DNA of 64,000 nucleotides, taken from NCBI RefSeq assembly GCF_900291015.1, contig NZ_OLKL01000048.1, positions 1-64,000 of the forward strand, read 5' to 3'. Source of the stretch: Pseudomonas persica. Lineage in GTDB: Bacteria > Pseudomonadota > Gammaproteobacteria > Pseudomonadales > Pseudomonadaceae. Positions 26,990 to 35,521 of the stretch are shown one piece after another. Every line of letters starts with the position of its first letter. Position 1 is the stretch's first letter. Position numbers and translations under genes: made by a program. The notes under the pieces were generated by a model. It saw only the letters and a list, made by a program, of their open reading frames with translations, was not told the DNA's origin and ran no database searches.

Positions 26990-27379
26990 ATGCCCCCACG
27001 TCGGCACATCGCCTGGATAGCCTGCCTTGCAGTGCTGTTCAACCTGCTGGCCATGCCGCTGTCCTCTGCCGCGCCCAAGGGCCCGGCCGAGCAGCTGCTG
27101 TGGGGGGCCTTCTGTTCCAGCATGGGCAACAAGGCCAAGGCCGACGTCCAGGCCCTGGCCAAGATCGACCTCGGCTCGCAAAGCGACGACAGCGCCAGCA
27201 TGATGAATTGCTGGTGCTGCTCCGGCGCCGCGCCACTGCTGGCCCTGCCCGGCTACCCGCCGCAACTGCACAACCCGCCGATACTGCTCGCCGGGCTGCT
27301 GCCGCCACCCGCCGACTACCACGCTACGCCGCGCCATCTCTGGCCTGCGCTCAACCCCCGTGCCTCTCCGCTGGCCTGA
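26990..27379 (+). CDS. DUF2946 protein, copper cluster
   Basis: The 129-residue protein has a signal-like N-terminus (IAWIACLAVLFNLLAMPLSSA) and a Cys pair in MMNCWCCSG at about residue 70-78, as in DUF2946 proteins. These small proteins often sit beside copper-uptake genes and may bind metal in the periplasm; that is inferred from context. It is the first gene of a rightward set with a PCu(A)C chaperone, a second DUF2946 gene, OprC and a PepSY protein. Confidence 0.72.
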   Translation: MPPRRHIAWIACLAVLFNLLAMPLSSAAPKGPAEQLLWGAFCSSMGNKAKADVQALAKIDLGSQSDDSASMMNCWCCSGAAPLLALPGYPPQLHNPPILLAGLLPPPADYHATPRHLWPALNPRASPLA

Positions 27380-27426
27380 GTTCATCGCGCTGTCTGCCTG
27401 AACCTGAACAGAAACGGAGATTCACC

Positions 27427-27912
27427 ATGCTCAAGCACGCCCTCGTCCTGGCCACCCTGCTGCTGCCCGGCGCCTTTGCCAATGCCCACGAATACCGCGT
27501 GGGTGACCTGCACATCGCCCACCCCTGGTCACTGCAGTTACCCCCCAACGCCCCAAACGTCGCGGCGTATTTCGTGGTGCACAACAACGGCCAGGCCGAC
27601 GACCGCCTGCTCGGCGTCGACAGCCCCATCAGCGATGACGCGCAACTGCACGAGCATGCCATGAGCGCCAACGGCGCCATGAAGATGCAGCAGGTGCCCA
27701 GCGTGGTGGTGCCCGCCGGCAAGGACCTGACCTTCGCCCCCAGCGCCTACCATGTGATGCTGATGCAGCCCAAGGACCGCAGCCTGCTCAGCGACGGCAA
27801 GCGCTTCCCGTTGACCCTGCACTTCGAAAAGGCCGGCGACATCACCGTCGAGGTGGCCGTGCAGCAGCAGGCGCCGACGGACCAGCCGCAAGCCCACCAA
27901 CACGCGCACTGA
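27427..27912 (+). CDS. PCu(A)C-type periplasmic copper chaperone
   Basis: The 161-residue protein has a signal peptide (MLKHALVLATLLLPGAFANA) and a PCu(A)C domain. That family binds Cu(I) with His and Met and helps deliver copper to CuA sites. The expected ligand pattern is seen in LHEHAMSANGAMKM followed by YHVMLM, and a His-rich tail (QAHQHAH) follows. ATG 27427 follows AACGGAGA. Its place between two DUF2946 genes and upstream of oprC fits copper handling. Confidence 0.87.
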   Translation: MLKHALVLATLLLPGAFANAHEYRVGDLHIAHPWSLQLPPNAPNVAAYFVVHNNGQADDRLLGVDSPISDDAQLHEHAMSANGAMKMQQVPSVVVPAGKDLTFAPSAYHVMLMQPKDRSLLSDGKRFPLTLHFEKAGDITVEVAVQQQAPTDQPQAHQHAH

Positions 27913-27935
27913 TCACCCGCTGAAAGGCACTCGTC

Positions 27936-28367
27936 ATGAGCCTGCCGCGCAACAGCATCAGCCGTACCACCCGCCCTGACCGCAGGCGCGCCGGTGGCGG
28001 ATGGCTGAGCCTGTTCGCCATGTGGATGATCTTCATCGGCCCGCTGATTTCCCAGTCGATGCCGATGGACCACCACGCCGGCATGAGCATGCCGATGGAC
28101 ATGCCGATGGCGACTGCCCATCAGCATGGCGGCGACAGCCATCACGGCCAGGCTGGCGATGGCCAACTGCATGTGATGTGGGAAAAGTGCGGTTACTGCA
28201 GCCTGTTGTTCAACTGCCCGGCCCTGCCCCAGGCCCTCAGCCCGCTCAGCGCCGGCAGCGTCGTCCCCACCACTCACCTGTTCGCGCCCACGCGCCAGGG
28301 CCATGCCCGGCAGGCTGTATTCCCTGGCGCGCGCAGCCGCGCCCCACCTTCCTCGATCAACGTCTGA
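27936..28367 (+). CDS. DUF2946-like Met/His-rich protein
   Basis: The 143-residue protein has one membrane or signal segment (WLSLFAMWMIFIGPLIS). A Met/His-rich stretch follows (MPMDHHAGMSMPMDMPM, then HQHGGDSHH), and then the DUF2946 Cys motif WEKCGYCSLLFNCP. The Met/His run is typical of extracytoplasmic copper-binding segments. It starts 23 bp after the chaperone gene, so the two are co-transcribed. Function is inferred from composition and context. Confidence 0.72.
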   Translation: MSLPRNSISRTTRPDRRRAGGGWLSLFAMWMIFIGPLISQSMPMDHHAGMSMPMDMPMATAHQHGGDSHHGQAGDGQLHVMWEKCGYCSLLFNCPALPQALSPLSAGSVVPTTHLFAPTRQGHARQAVFPGARSRAPPSSINV

Positions 28368-28433
28368 ACCCACATTTTGCGCACGGAGCCAGGAGGCTTC
28401 GCGCTGACTCATGACTGATCGACTGGAATCATT

Positions 28434-30485
28434 ATGTCCGGCTGCACCCCTGTTTTTGCCTTGTCCCTGCGTGGGACCATTGCCGCCGTGTGCGGCTCGC
28501 TGCTCGCGCCCGTGGCCCTGGCCGCCGACCCTGGCCATGAAGGCCATGCACACGACGCCCCCGAGCTGAGCCCGACGGTGATCACCGCCGTGGCCCCGAG
28601 CTCGCCGCTGACCGTGGTCACCAACCCGAAAGACCCGCGCCAGCCGGTGCCGGCCAGCGACGGCGCCGACTACCTGAAGACCATCCCCGGCTTCTCGGCC
28701 ATCCGCGCCGGTGGCACCAATGGCGACCCGGTCCTGCGCGGCATGTTCGGCTCGCGCCTGAACATCCTCACCAATGGCGGCCTGATGCTGGGTGCCTGCC
28801 CCAACCGCATGGACGCCCCTACGTCATACATTTCGCCGGAAACCTACGACCGCCTGACCGTGATCAAAGGCCCGCAAAGCGTGATCTGGGGCCCGGGCGG
28901 TTCGGCAGGCACCATCCTCTTCGAGCGCGAGCCGGAGAAGTTCGGCACCCTCGGCAGCCGGGTCAACGCCAGCCTGCTGGCCGGCTCCAACGGCCGCTTC
29001 GACAAAGTGCTGGACGCCGCCGCCGGTAACAGCCAGGCCTACGCCCGCTTCGTCGGCAACCAGTCGCGCTCGGACGACTACCACGACGGCAACGACGACA
29101 CCGTGCCGTCACGCTGGGACAAATGGAACGGCGATGTCGCCCTCGGCTGGACGCCCGACCCGGACACCTTGCTGGAACTCACCGCCGGCAGGGGCGATGG
29201 CGAGGCCCGCTATGCCGGGCGCGGGATGGACGGCTCGCAGTTCAAACGCGAAAGCCTGGGCCTGCGTTTTGAAAAGTCCAACCTCGGCGAGGTGCTCGAC
29301 AAGGTCGAGGCGCAGGTCTACTACAACTACGCCGACCACGTGATGGACAACTACAGCCTGCGCACGCCCTCGGGCAGCGGCATGATGGGCATGCCGATGG
29401 TCAGCAACGTCGACCGCCGCACCCTGGGCGCACGCATCAAGGCCACCTGGCGTTGGGCCGACGTGCAACTGATCGGCGGCATCGACGCGCAGACCAACGA
29501 GCATCGCAAGCGCGGCGGCATGGGCGTGAACGCCCACAAGGGCCAAGCCTGGACCAAGGATGCCGACTTCCACAACTACGGTGCCTTCGGCGAGCTGACC
29601 TGGTACGTCAGCGGCGAGGACCGCCTGGTTACCGGCGCCCGCCTGGACCGCGCCTCGGCCCGTGACTTCCGGAAGAATATCGCCACCAGTGGCGACACCC
29701 GCGCCGACACCCTACCCAGCGGCTTCGTGCGTTATGAACACGACCTGGCGGCGTTACCGGCCACTACCTACATCGGCCTCGGCCATGCGCAACGCTTCCC
29801 CGACTATTGGGAGCTGTTCTCGCCCAAGTTGCCACCCGCAGGGGCGGCCAATGCCTTCGACGGCATCAAGCCGGAGAAGACCACCCAGCTCGACTTCGGT
29901 ATCCAGTACCGCGACGAGCGCATGGAAGCCTGGGCTTCCGGCTACGTGGGGCAGATCCGCGACTACATCCTGTTCGACTACCAGGGCATGAGCTCCCAGG
30001 CCCGCAACATCGACGCCCGCATCATGGGCGGCGAGCTGGGCGCGGCCTACCAACTGACGGAAAACTGGAAGGCCGACGCCACGCTGGCCTACGCCTGGGG
30101 CAAGAACAGCAGTGACGGCAAGGCGCTACCGCAAATGCCGCCCCTTGAAAGCCGCCTGGGCCTGACCTACAGCCGCGACGTGTGGAGCGTCGGCGCACTG
30201 TGGCGGCTGGTAGCGGCGCAGAACCGCATCGCTGAGAAACAGGGCAACGTGGTCGGCAAGGACTACGACAAGAGCGCCGGCTTCGGCGTGTTCTCGCTTA
30301 ATGGCGCCTACAAGGTGAGCAACCACCTCAAGCTCAGCGCGGGGGTCGACAACCTGTTCGACAAAACCTACGCCGAGCACTTGAACCTGGCCGGGAACGC
30401 CGGGTTCGGCTACCCGGCTACCGATCCACAGCCGGTCAACGAGCCAGGCAGGACCTTCTGGACCAAGGTCGACTTCAGCTTCTGA
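28434..30485 (+). CDS. oprC: TonB-dependent copper receptor OprC/NosA
   Basis: OprC is an outer-membrane TonB-dependent channel for copper. The 683-residue product has a signal peptide ending near ALA, a short His segment (HEGHAHD), a plug domain (about 55-170) and a 22-strand-type barrel ending in WTKVDFSF. The two copper-ligand motifs known for OprC are present: CxxxM (Cys122-Met126 in ACPNRM) and HxM (His302-Met304 in DHVMDNY). It follows the copper chaperone set and precedes the PepSY gene. Confidence 0.9.
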   Translation: MSGCTPVFALSLRGTIAAVCGSLLAPVALAADPGHEGHAHDAPELSPTVITAVAPSSPLTVVTNPKDPRQPVPASDGADYLKTIPGFSAIRAGGTNGDPVLRGMFGSRLNILTNGGLMLGACPNRMDAPTSYISPETYDRLTVIKGPQSVIWGPGGSAGTILFEREPEKFGTLGSRVNASLLAGSNGRFDKVLDAAAGNSQAYARFVGNQSRSDDYHDGNDDTVPSRWDKWNGDVALGWTPDPDTLLELTAGRGDGEARYAGRGMDGSQFKRESLGLRFEKSNLGEVLDKVEAQVYYNYADHVMDNYSLRTPSGSGMMGMPMVSNVDRRTLGARIKATWRWADVQLIGGIDAQTNEHRKRGGMGVNAHKGQAWTKDADFHNYGAFGELTWYVSGEDRLVTGARLDRASARDFRKNIATSGDTRADTLPSGFVRYEHDLAALPATTYIGLGHAQRFPDYWELFSPKLPPAGAANAFDGIKPEKTTQLDFGIQYRDERMEAWASGYVGQIRDYILFDYQGMSSQARNIDARIMGGELGAAYQLTENWKADATLAYAWGKNSSDGKALPQMPPLESRLGLTYSRDVWSVGALWRLVAAQNRIAEKQGNVVGKDYDKSAGFGVFSLNGAYKVSNHLKLSAGVDNLFDKTYAEHLNLAGNAGFGYPATDPQPVNEPGRTFWTKVDFSF

Positions 30486-30543
30486 CAATAACAACGGGCG
30501 CGGCGCAGGTCGCGCCCATCTGCTGGTCAAACAGGAGGTTCCC

Positions 30544-31911
30544 ATGAGAGGAACACGCATCAATTTCTACAACCTGGCCTGGCGTTGGCACTTCTATGCA
30601 GGGCTGTTCGTGGCCCCGTTCATGATCCTGCTGGCGATCACCGGGATCATCTACCTGTTCAAGCCGCAACTCGACCCGCTGCTGTACCGCGAACTGATGG
30701 TGGTCGAAGCCGGCCACCAGCGACAAGGGGCGGACACGCTGCTGGCCGAGGTGCGCAAGGCCTACCCCAACGGCCACGTTGGCCAGTACCTGCCGCCGCT
30801 GGACGCCGAACGCAGCGCGCAGTTCGTGGTGCATGACGCTGGGCGCGAACTGAACGTGTTCGTCGCCCCCTACAGCGGCAAGATCCTCGGCGAACAGGAT
30901 GGCAAGCAGAACCTGCAGGCCATCGCCCGCGCCCTGCATGGCGAACTGATGGTCGGTACGCTCGGTGACCGCCTGGTGGAGCTGGCCGCGGGCTGGGGCA
31001 TCGTGCTGGTGGTGTCGGGGCTCTACTTGTGGTGGCCCCGCGGGGGCAATGGCGCGGGCGTGCTGTGGCCACGGCTGTCGGCACGCGGCCGACTGTTCTG
31101 GCGCGACCTGCATGCGGTGAGCGGTTTCTGGGGCTCGGCCTTGTTGCTGCTGATGCTGGTCAGCGGCATGACCTGGACCGGCCTGTGGGGCAAGCAGTAT
31201 GCCGACGTGTGGAACCGTTTTCCGGCGGCCATGTGGAACGACGTACCCAAGTCGGACCAGCAGGCGGGTGAACTCAACAGCGCACACCGCCAGACCGTAC
31301 CCTGGGCGATGGAAAACACGCCGATGCCGCAGTCCGGTGCACACGCCGAACATGCCGGGCATCACATGATGTCGAGCGCGCCGGCAGCGCCGCAGGCAAG
31401 CCTGCAGCAGGTCGAAGACATCGCTACCGCGCGCCAGGTCGAACCGGGCTACAGCATCACCCTGCCCACCACGGCCGATGGTGTGTTCACCGTTGCCGTA
31501 TTCGCCGATGATCCGCGCAACGACGCCACCCTGCATGTCGACCAGTACACCGGCAAGGTCCTGGCCGATGTGCGCTGGCAGGACTACAGCCCGGTCGCCC
31601 GCGCCACCGAGCTGGGCGTGATGCTGCATGAAGGCAAGATGTTCGGGGCGGTCAATCAGATCATCATCCTGCTGGTGTGCCTGATGATTCTGCTGGGCTC
31701 GGTGAGCGGGTTGGTGATGTGGTGGAAGCGCAGGCCGGCCGGCGGGCTGGGTGTGCCGCCGCTGCGCCATGACCTGCCACGCTGGAAGGCGGCGGTGGCA
31801 GTGATGCTGGTGCTGGGGGTGATGTTCCCGCTGGTGGGGGTGTCGATGGTGGTGATGTGGGCTGTTGATAGCCTGGTGGTGAGGCGCCGTCGGGTGCCGG
31901 CCAATGCCTGA
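30544..31911 (+). CDS. PepSY-associated transmembrane protein
   Basis: The 455-residue protein has four membrane segments (FYAGLFVAPFMILLAITGIIYL; WGIVLVVSGLYLWWP; GSALLLLMLVSGMTW; IIILLVCLMILLGSVSGLVMWW) and periplasmic PepSY-type loops. This is the PiuB-like layout common beside TonB-dependent metal receptors, where it may reduce or process the imported metal. AGGAGG precedes ATG 30544. A His/Met patch (HAEHAGHHMM, about residue 263-272) suits copper binding. Confidence 0.85.
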   Translation: MRGTRINFYNLAWRWHFYAGLFVAPFMILLAITGIIYLFKPQLDPLLYRELMVVEAGHQRQGADTLLAEVRKAYPNGHVGQYLPPLDAERSAQFVVHDAGRELNVFVAPYSGKILGEQDGKQNLQAIARALHGELMVGTLGDRLVELAAGWGIVLVVSGLYLWWPRGGNGAGVLWPRLSARGRLFWRDLHAVSGFWGSALLLLMLVSGMTWTGLWGKQYADVWNRFPAAMWNDVPKSDQQAGELNSAHRQTVPWAMENTPMPQSGAHAEHAGHHMMSSAPAAPQASLQQVEDIATARQVEPGYSITLPTTADGVFTVAVFADDPRNDATLHVDQYTGKVLADVRWQDYSPVARATELGVMLHEGKMFGAVNQIIILLVCLMILLGSVSGLVMWWKRRPAGGLGVPPLRHDLPRWKAAVAVMLVLGVMFPLVGVSMVVMWAVDSLVVRRRRVPANA

Positions 31912-31924
31912 GTGCTGACCTGCA

Positions 31925-32022
31925 CCGGCCTCTTCGCGGGTAAACCCGCTCCCACAGGTTCTGCGCCAAGCCTGAGGGCTGCGCGGTCCCTGTGGGAGCG
32001 GGCAAGCCCGCGAAGAGGCCGG
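31925..32022. repeat. REP pair, inverted
   Basis: Full REP copies facing each other (CCGGCCTCTTCGCGGGTAAA... and ...CGCGAAGAGGCCGG), just after the PepSY gene stop. Confidence 0.85.
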
Positions 32023-32151
32023 TACAGGCGTGACACCACTACCCAAAAGTCGAGTCGTTCTGTCGCGCCTCGAACTGGAACGTGCGTGTTAGCCTGGCTG
32101 GCTACCTCTGACAAGACGACCGATCGTCCAACGGAATGCAACCTGTAACGC

Positions 32152-32386
32152 ACCCTGCCGCTGGCGATCAACTCGATCCTGGTGCGGATCATCATGTTCT
32201 ATGTACTGGCGCTGATCGCGATACTCCATGGCGCGACGTGGTGCCGGGCAACAGCCCGTTCGTCGAGCTGTTCATGCTGGCCGGCCATCACCACCGTTTC
32301 GGCGGTGTGGTTCATGTTCGTCTGGACGCTGATCCTGCTGTCGTACCTGCAGTACCGCAAGCACCGCGCAGCGCGGCACCAGGCCT
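32152..32386 (+). pseudogene. Remnant of a CycA-type D-serine/D-alanine/glycine permease
   Basis: Three pieces of an amino-acid permease of the CycA type can be read in two frames. TLPLAINSILVRIIMFYV is in the first frame. WRDVVPGNSPFVELFMLAG is in the next frame after a shift near 32225. ITTVSAVWFMFVWTLILLSY then returns to the first frame at about 32287. In intact CycA more than 100 residues separate the last two pieces, so there is an internal deletion as well as frameshifts, and both ends are missing. It lies between the copper cluster and the urtA promoter. It cannot make a working transporter. Confidence 0.82.
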
Positions 32387-32460
32387 ACCAACTCGTGCGC
32401 AACAAGCGCCATCCGCGCACGGCTGTGCGTAACGGTTGATGGCCCCGGGGCTGCAACGCG

Positions 32461-32475
32461 GCACCAATCCTGTGC
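32461..32475 (+). promoter_or_regulatory. Putative NtrC site upstream of urtA
   Basis: GCACCAATCCTGTGC matches the NtrC pattern GCACC-N5-GGTGC at nine of ten positions. A weaker GCACC half-site pair follows at 32491-32505. It lies about 85-100 bp upstream of the sigma-54-like element. Confidence 0.5.
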
Positions 32476-32558
32476 ACACAAATCCATCAGGCACCAACCC
32501 GGCCCCAACCAACGCCCCAACACCTCGCACAACCCCTCTATTACGGGCCTAAAGCCAC

Positions 32559-32576
32559 TAGGCACACCCCTTGCAA
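32559..32576 (+). promoter_or_regulatory. Putative sigma-54 promoter of the urt operon
   Basis: TAGGCACACCCCTTGCAA has GG and GC ten bases apart, as in the -24/-12 consensus TGGCAC-N5-TTGC. It ends about 50 bp before urtA. With the NtrC-like site it implies induction under nitrogen limitation. Confidence 0.6.
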
Positions 32577-32627
32577 CGCCCCTCCCCGCTTGCCCAACAC
32601 CATAAAAACTCAGCGGAGAGAGAGCAC

Positions 32628-33893
32628 ATGAAGCGTCGCAGTCTGATCAAGGCCTTCACCCTTAGCGCATCGATTGCCGCAATGGGCCTGAGCTGGAGCA
32701 TCCAGGCCGCCGAGACCATCAAGGTCGGCATCCTGCATTCGCTGTCGGGGACCATGGCCATTTCCGAGACTTCGCTAAAGGACATGGCGCTGATGACCAT
32801 CGAGCAGATCAACGCCAAGGGCGGCGTGAACGGCAAGCTGCTCGAACCGGTGGTGGTCGACCCGGCCTCCAACTGGCCGCTGTTCGCCGAAAAGAGCCGC
32901 CAGCTGCTGACCCAGGACAAGGTCGCCGTGGTGTTCGGCTGCTGGACCTCGGTGTCGCGTAAATCCGTACTGCCGGTGTTCGAGGAGCTCAACGGCCTGC
33001 TGTTCTACCCGGTGCAGTACGAGGGTGAAGAGATGTCGCCGAACGTGTTCTACACCGGCGCCGCCCCCAACCAGCAGGCCATCCCCGCAGTGGAATACCT
33101 GATGAGCGAAGACGGCGGCAGCGCCAGGCGCTTCTTCCTGCTGGGCACCGACTACGTCTACCCGCGCACCACCAACAAGATCTTGCGCGCCTTCCTGCAC
33201 AGCAAAGGCGTGGCCGACAAGGACATCGAGGAGGTGTACACGCCGTTCGGCCACAGCGATTACCAGACCATCGTCGCCAACATCAAGAAGTTCTCCGCCG
33301 GCGGCAAGACGGCGGTCATCTCCACGGTCAACGGCGACTCCAACGTGCCGTTCTACAAGGAACTGGCCAACCAGGGGCTGAAGGCCACCGATGTACCGGT
33401 GGTGGCGTTTTCGGTCGGTGAAGAGGAACTGCGCGGCATCGACACCAAGCCACTGGTGGGCCACCTGGCAGCGTGGAACTACTTCGAGTCGGTGGATAAC
33501 CCGGTCAACCAGAAATTCGTCGCCGACTGGAAGGCCTACGCCAAGGCCAAGGGCCTGCCAGGCGCCGACAAGGCGGTGACCAACGATCCGATGGAGGCCA
33601 CCTATGTCGGCATCCACATGTGGGCCCAGGCCGCCGAGAAGGCCAAGTCCACCGACGTCGACAAGGTCCGCGAGGCGCTGGCCGGGCAAAGCTTCGCGGC
33701 GCCGTCCGGCTTCACCCTGACCATGGACAAGACCAACCACCACCTGCACAAACCGGTAATGATCGGCGAGATCCAGGATGACGGACAGTTCAGCGTGGTG
33801 TGGGAAACCGCGCAACCGCTGCGGGCGCAGCCATGGAGCCCGTTCATTCCGGGCAATGACAAGCGCCCTGATTACGCCGTGAAAGGTAATTGA
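32628..33893 (+). CDS. urtA: Urea ABC transporter, substrate-binding protein
   Basis: UrtA is the periplasmic urea receptor of the UrtABCDE transporter. The 421-residue product has an N-terminal signal with an RR (MKRRSLIKAF), which could be Tat-type, ending in AQA-like SIQAAE. The mature part begins TIKVGILHSLSGTMAISE, the standard UrtA opening, and contains YPVQYEGEEMSPN. ATG 32628 follows GGAGAG. The sigma-54-like promoter upstream suggests NtrC control. Confidence 0.94.
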   Translation: MKRRSLIKAFTLSASIAAMGLSWSIQAAETIKVGILHSLSGTMAISETSLKDMALMTIEQINAKGGVNGKLLEPVVVDPASNWPLFAEKSRQLLTQDKVAVVFGCWTSVSRKSVLPVFEELNGLLFYPVQYEGEEMSPNVFYTGAAPNQQAIPAVEYLMSEDGGSARRFFLLGTDYVYPRTTNKILRAFLHSKGVADKDIEEVYTPFGHSDYQTIVANIKKFSAGGKTAVISTVNGDSNVPFYKELANQGLKATDVPVVAFSVGEEELRGIDTKPLVGHLAAWNYFESVDNPVNQKFVADWKAYAKAKGLPGADKAVTNDPMEATYVGIHMWAQAAEKAKSTDVDKVREALAGQSFAAPSGFTLTMDKTNHHLHKPVMIGEIQDDGQFSVVWETAQPLRAQPWSPFIPGNDKRPDYAVKGN

Positions 33894-33910
33894 GAGCCGT
33901 TGGGGCCGCC

Positions 33911-34006
33911 TTGCGGCCCATTCGCGGGTAAACCCGCTCCCACAGGTTCGGTGCAAGGTTAGAAACCTGTGCGATAGCTGTGGGAGCGGGTTTACCCGCG
34001 AAGAAT
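33911..34006. repeat. REP pair between urtA and urtB
   Basis: Inverted REP copies inside the urt operon. Such hairpins can protect the upstream urtA message, giving more binding protein than permease. Confidence 0.8.
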
Positions 34007-34033
34007 CCACCGCTGTATTCCAGGATTGCTCGC

Positions 34034-35521
34034 ATGCTTAGACTCCTGCTAACCCTTCTTCTGCTGATGCCCCTGGCAACCCAGGCCAGCGAGGGCGAAT
34101 TTTTCCTCACCGCCAAGCCCGCCGAGCAAGCCCGCCTGCTCGAAAGCTGGGCGGCGCAACCCGAGACCGCACGCCTGGCACTGCTGGACAATCTGCGCCA
34201 GGGCCGCATCGCCGCTGACGACAGCCGCAAGGTCCGGCTGAACAACCGCCTGCGCGGCCTAATCGACAACGCCCTGGCCAGTCATCAGTTGCTCAGCGAC
34301 AACAGCGACCTGCGCCTGGCCGCCGCCCAACAACTGCAAAAGACCGCACAACCGGCACAAATGGCCTTCCTCGACCGGCGCTTCGCCAGCGAACCGGATG
34401 CCACCGTGCACGCCGCCCTCGGCCTGGCCCTGGCCAACCTGCAGCTGGGCGCCAGCGAGCCGGCAGTACGCCTGGCCGCCGTGCGCCTGCTCGGTGAAAC
34501 CGGCGACCCACTGGCCCGCACCCGCCTCGAAGCGCTGCTGCAGCCCAACGCGGAAACCGACCCGGGCGTGCGCACCGCCGCCGAAACCAGCCTGGCCCAG
34601 GTCCAGCGCAAGCTGCTGGTCGGCGAGCTGCTCGGCCAGGCCTTCAGCGGCCTGTCGCTGGGTTCGATCCTGCTGCTGGCAGCCCTTGGCCTGGCCATCA
34701 CCTTCGGCCTGCTCGGGGTGATCAACATGGCCCACGGCGAAATGCTGATGCTCGGCGCCTACAGCACCTACATGGTCCAGGTGCTGCTGCAGCGCTACGC
34801 CCCCGGCGCCATCGAGTTCTACCCGCTGATCGCCCTGCCAGTCGCCTTCACCGTCAGTGCCGGGGTCGGCATGGCACTGGAGCGCACGGTGATCCGCCAT
34901 CTCTACGGGCGCCCACTGGAAACCTTGCTGGCAACCTGGGGCATCAGCCTGATCCTGATCCAGGCCATCCGCCTGCTGTTCGGCGCGCAGAACGTCGAAG
35001 TCAGCAACCCGGCCTGGCTGTCGGGTGGCATCCAGTTGCTGCCCAACCTGGTGCTGCCATACAACCGCCTGGTGATCATCGGCTTCGCCCTGGCCGTGGT
35101 GCTGCTGACCTGGCTGCTCCTCAACCGCACACGGCTGGGCCTGAACGTGCGCGCGGTCACCCAGAACCGCAACATGGCGGCCTGCTGCGGCGTGTCCACC
35201 GGGCGCGTCGACATGCTCGCCTTCGGCCTCGGCTCGGGCATCGCCGGGCTCGGCGGCGTGGCCCTGAGCCAGATCGGCAACGTCGGCCCGGACCTGGGCC
35301 AGAGCTACATCATCGACTCGTTCCTGGTGGTGGTGCTCGGCGGCGTCGGCCAGCTGGCTGGCAGCCTGTGGGCCGCCTTCGGCCTAGGCATCGCCAACAA
35401 GCTGCTGGAGCCGCAGATCGGTGCCGTGCTCGGCAAGATCCTCATCCTTGCGTTGATCATTCTGTTCATCCAGAAGCGCCCGCAAGGCCTGTTCGCCCTC
35501 AAGGGACGGGTAATCGACTGA
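34034..35521 (+). CDS. urtB: Urea ABC transporter, permease UrtB
   Basis: This 495-residue LivH-like permease has a signal peptide (LLLTLLLLMPLATQA) and a helical N-terminal extension of about 190 residues, typical of UrtB. About eight membrane segments follow, with GVINMAHGEMLMLGAY and the late GGVGQLAGSLWAAFGLG. ATG 34034 was chosen because the longer frame begins in REP sequence. Its TGA shares one base with the urtC ATG. Confidence 0.93.
   Translation: MLRLLLTLLLLMPLATQASEGEFFLTAKPAEQARLLESWAAQPETARLALLDNLRQGRIAADDSRKVRLNNRLRGLIDNALASHQLLSDNSDLRLAAAQQLQKTAQPAQMAFLDRRFASEPDATVHAALGLALANLQLGASEPAVRLAAVRLLGETGDPLARTRLEALLQPNAETDPGVRTAAETSLAQVQRKLLVGELLGQAFSGLSLGSILLLAALGLAITFGLLGVINMAHGEMLMLGAYSTYMVQVLLQRYAPGAIEFYPLIALPVAFTVSAGVGMALERTVIRHLYGRPLETLLATWGISLILIQAIRLLFGAQNVEVSNPAWLSGGIQLLPNLVLPYNRLVIIGFALAVVLLTWLLLNRTRLGLNVRAVTQNRNMAACCGVSTGRVDMLAFGLGSGIAGLGGVALSQIGNVGPDLGQSYIIDSFLVVVLGGVGQLAGSLWAAFGLGIANKLLEPQIGAVLGKILILALIILFIQKRPQGLFALKGRVID

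Noticed and set aside
32182..32439. Intact 85-residue membrane protein upstream of urtA
   Set aside because: Its two ends match separate parts of one permease, and the middle matches in another frame, so it is a remnant and not a gene.
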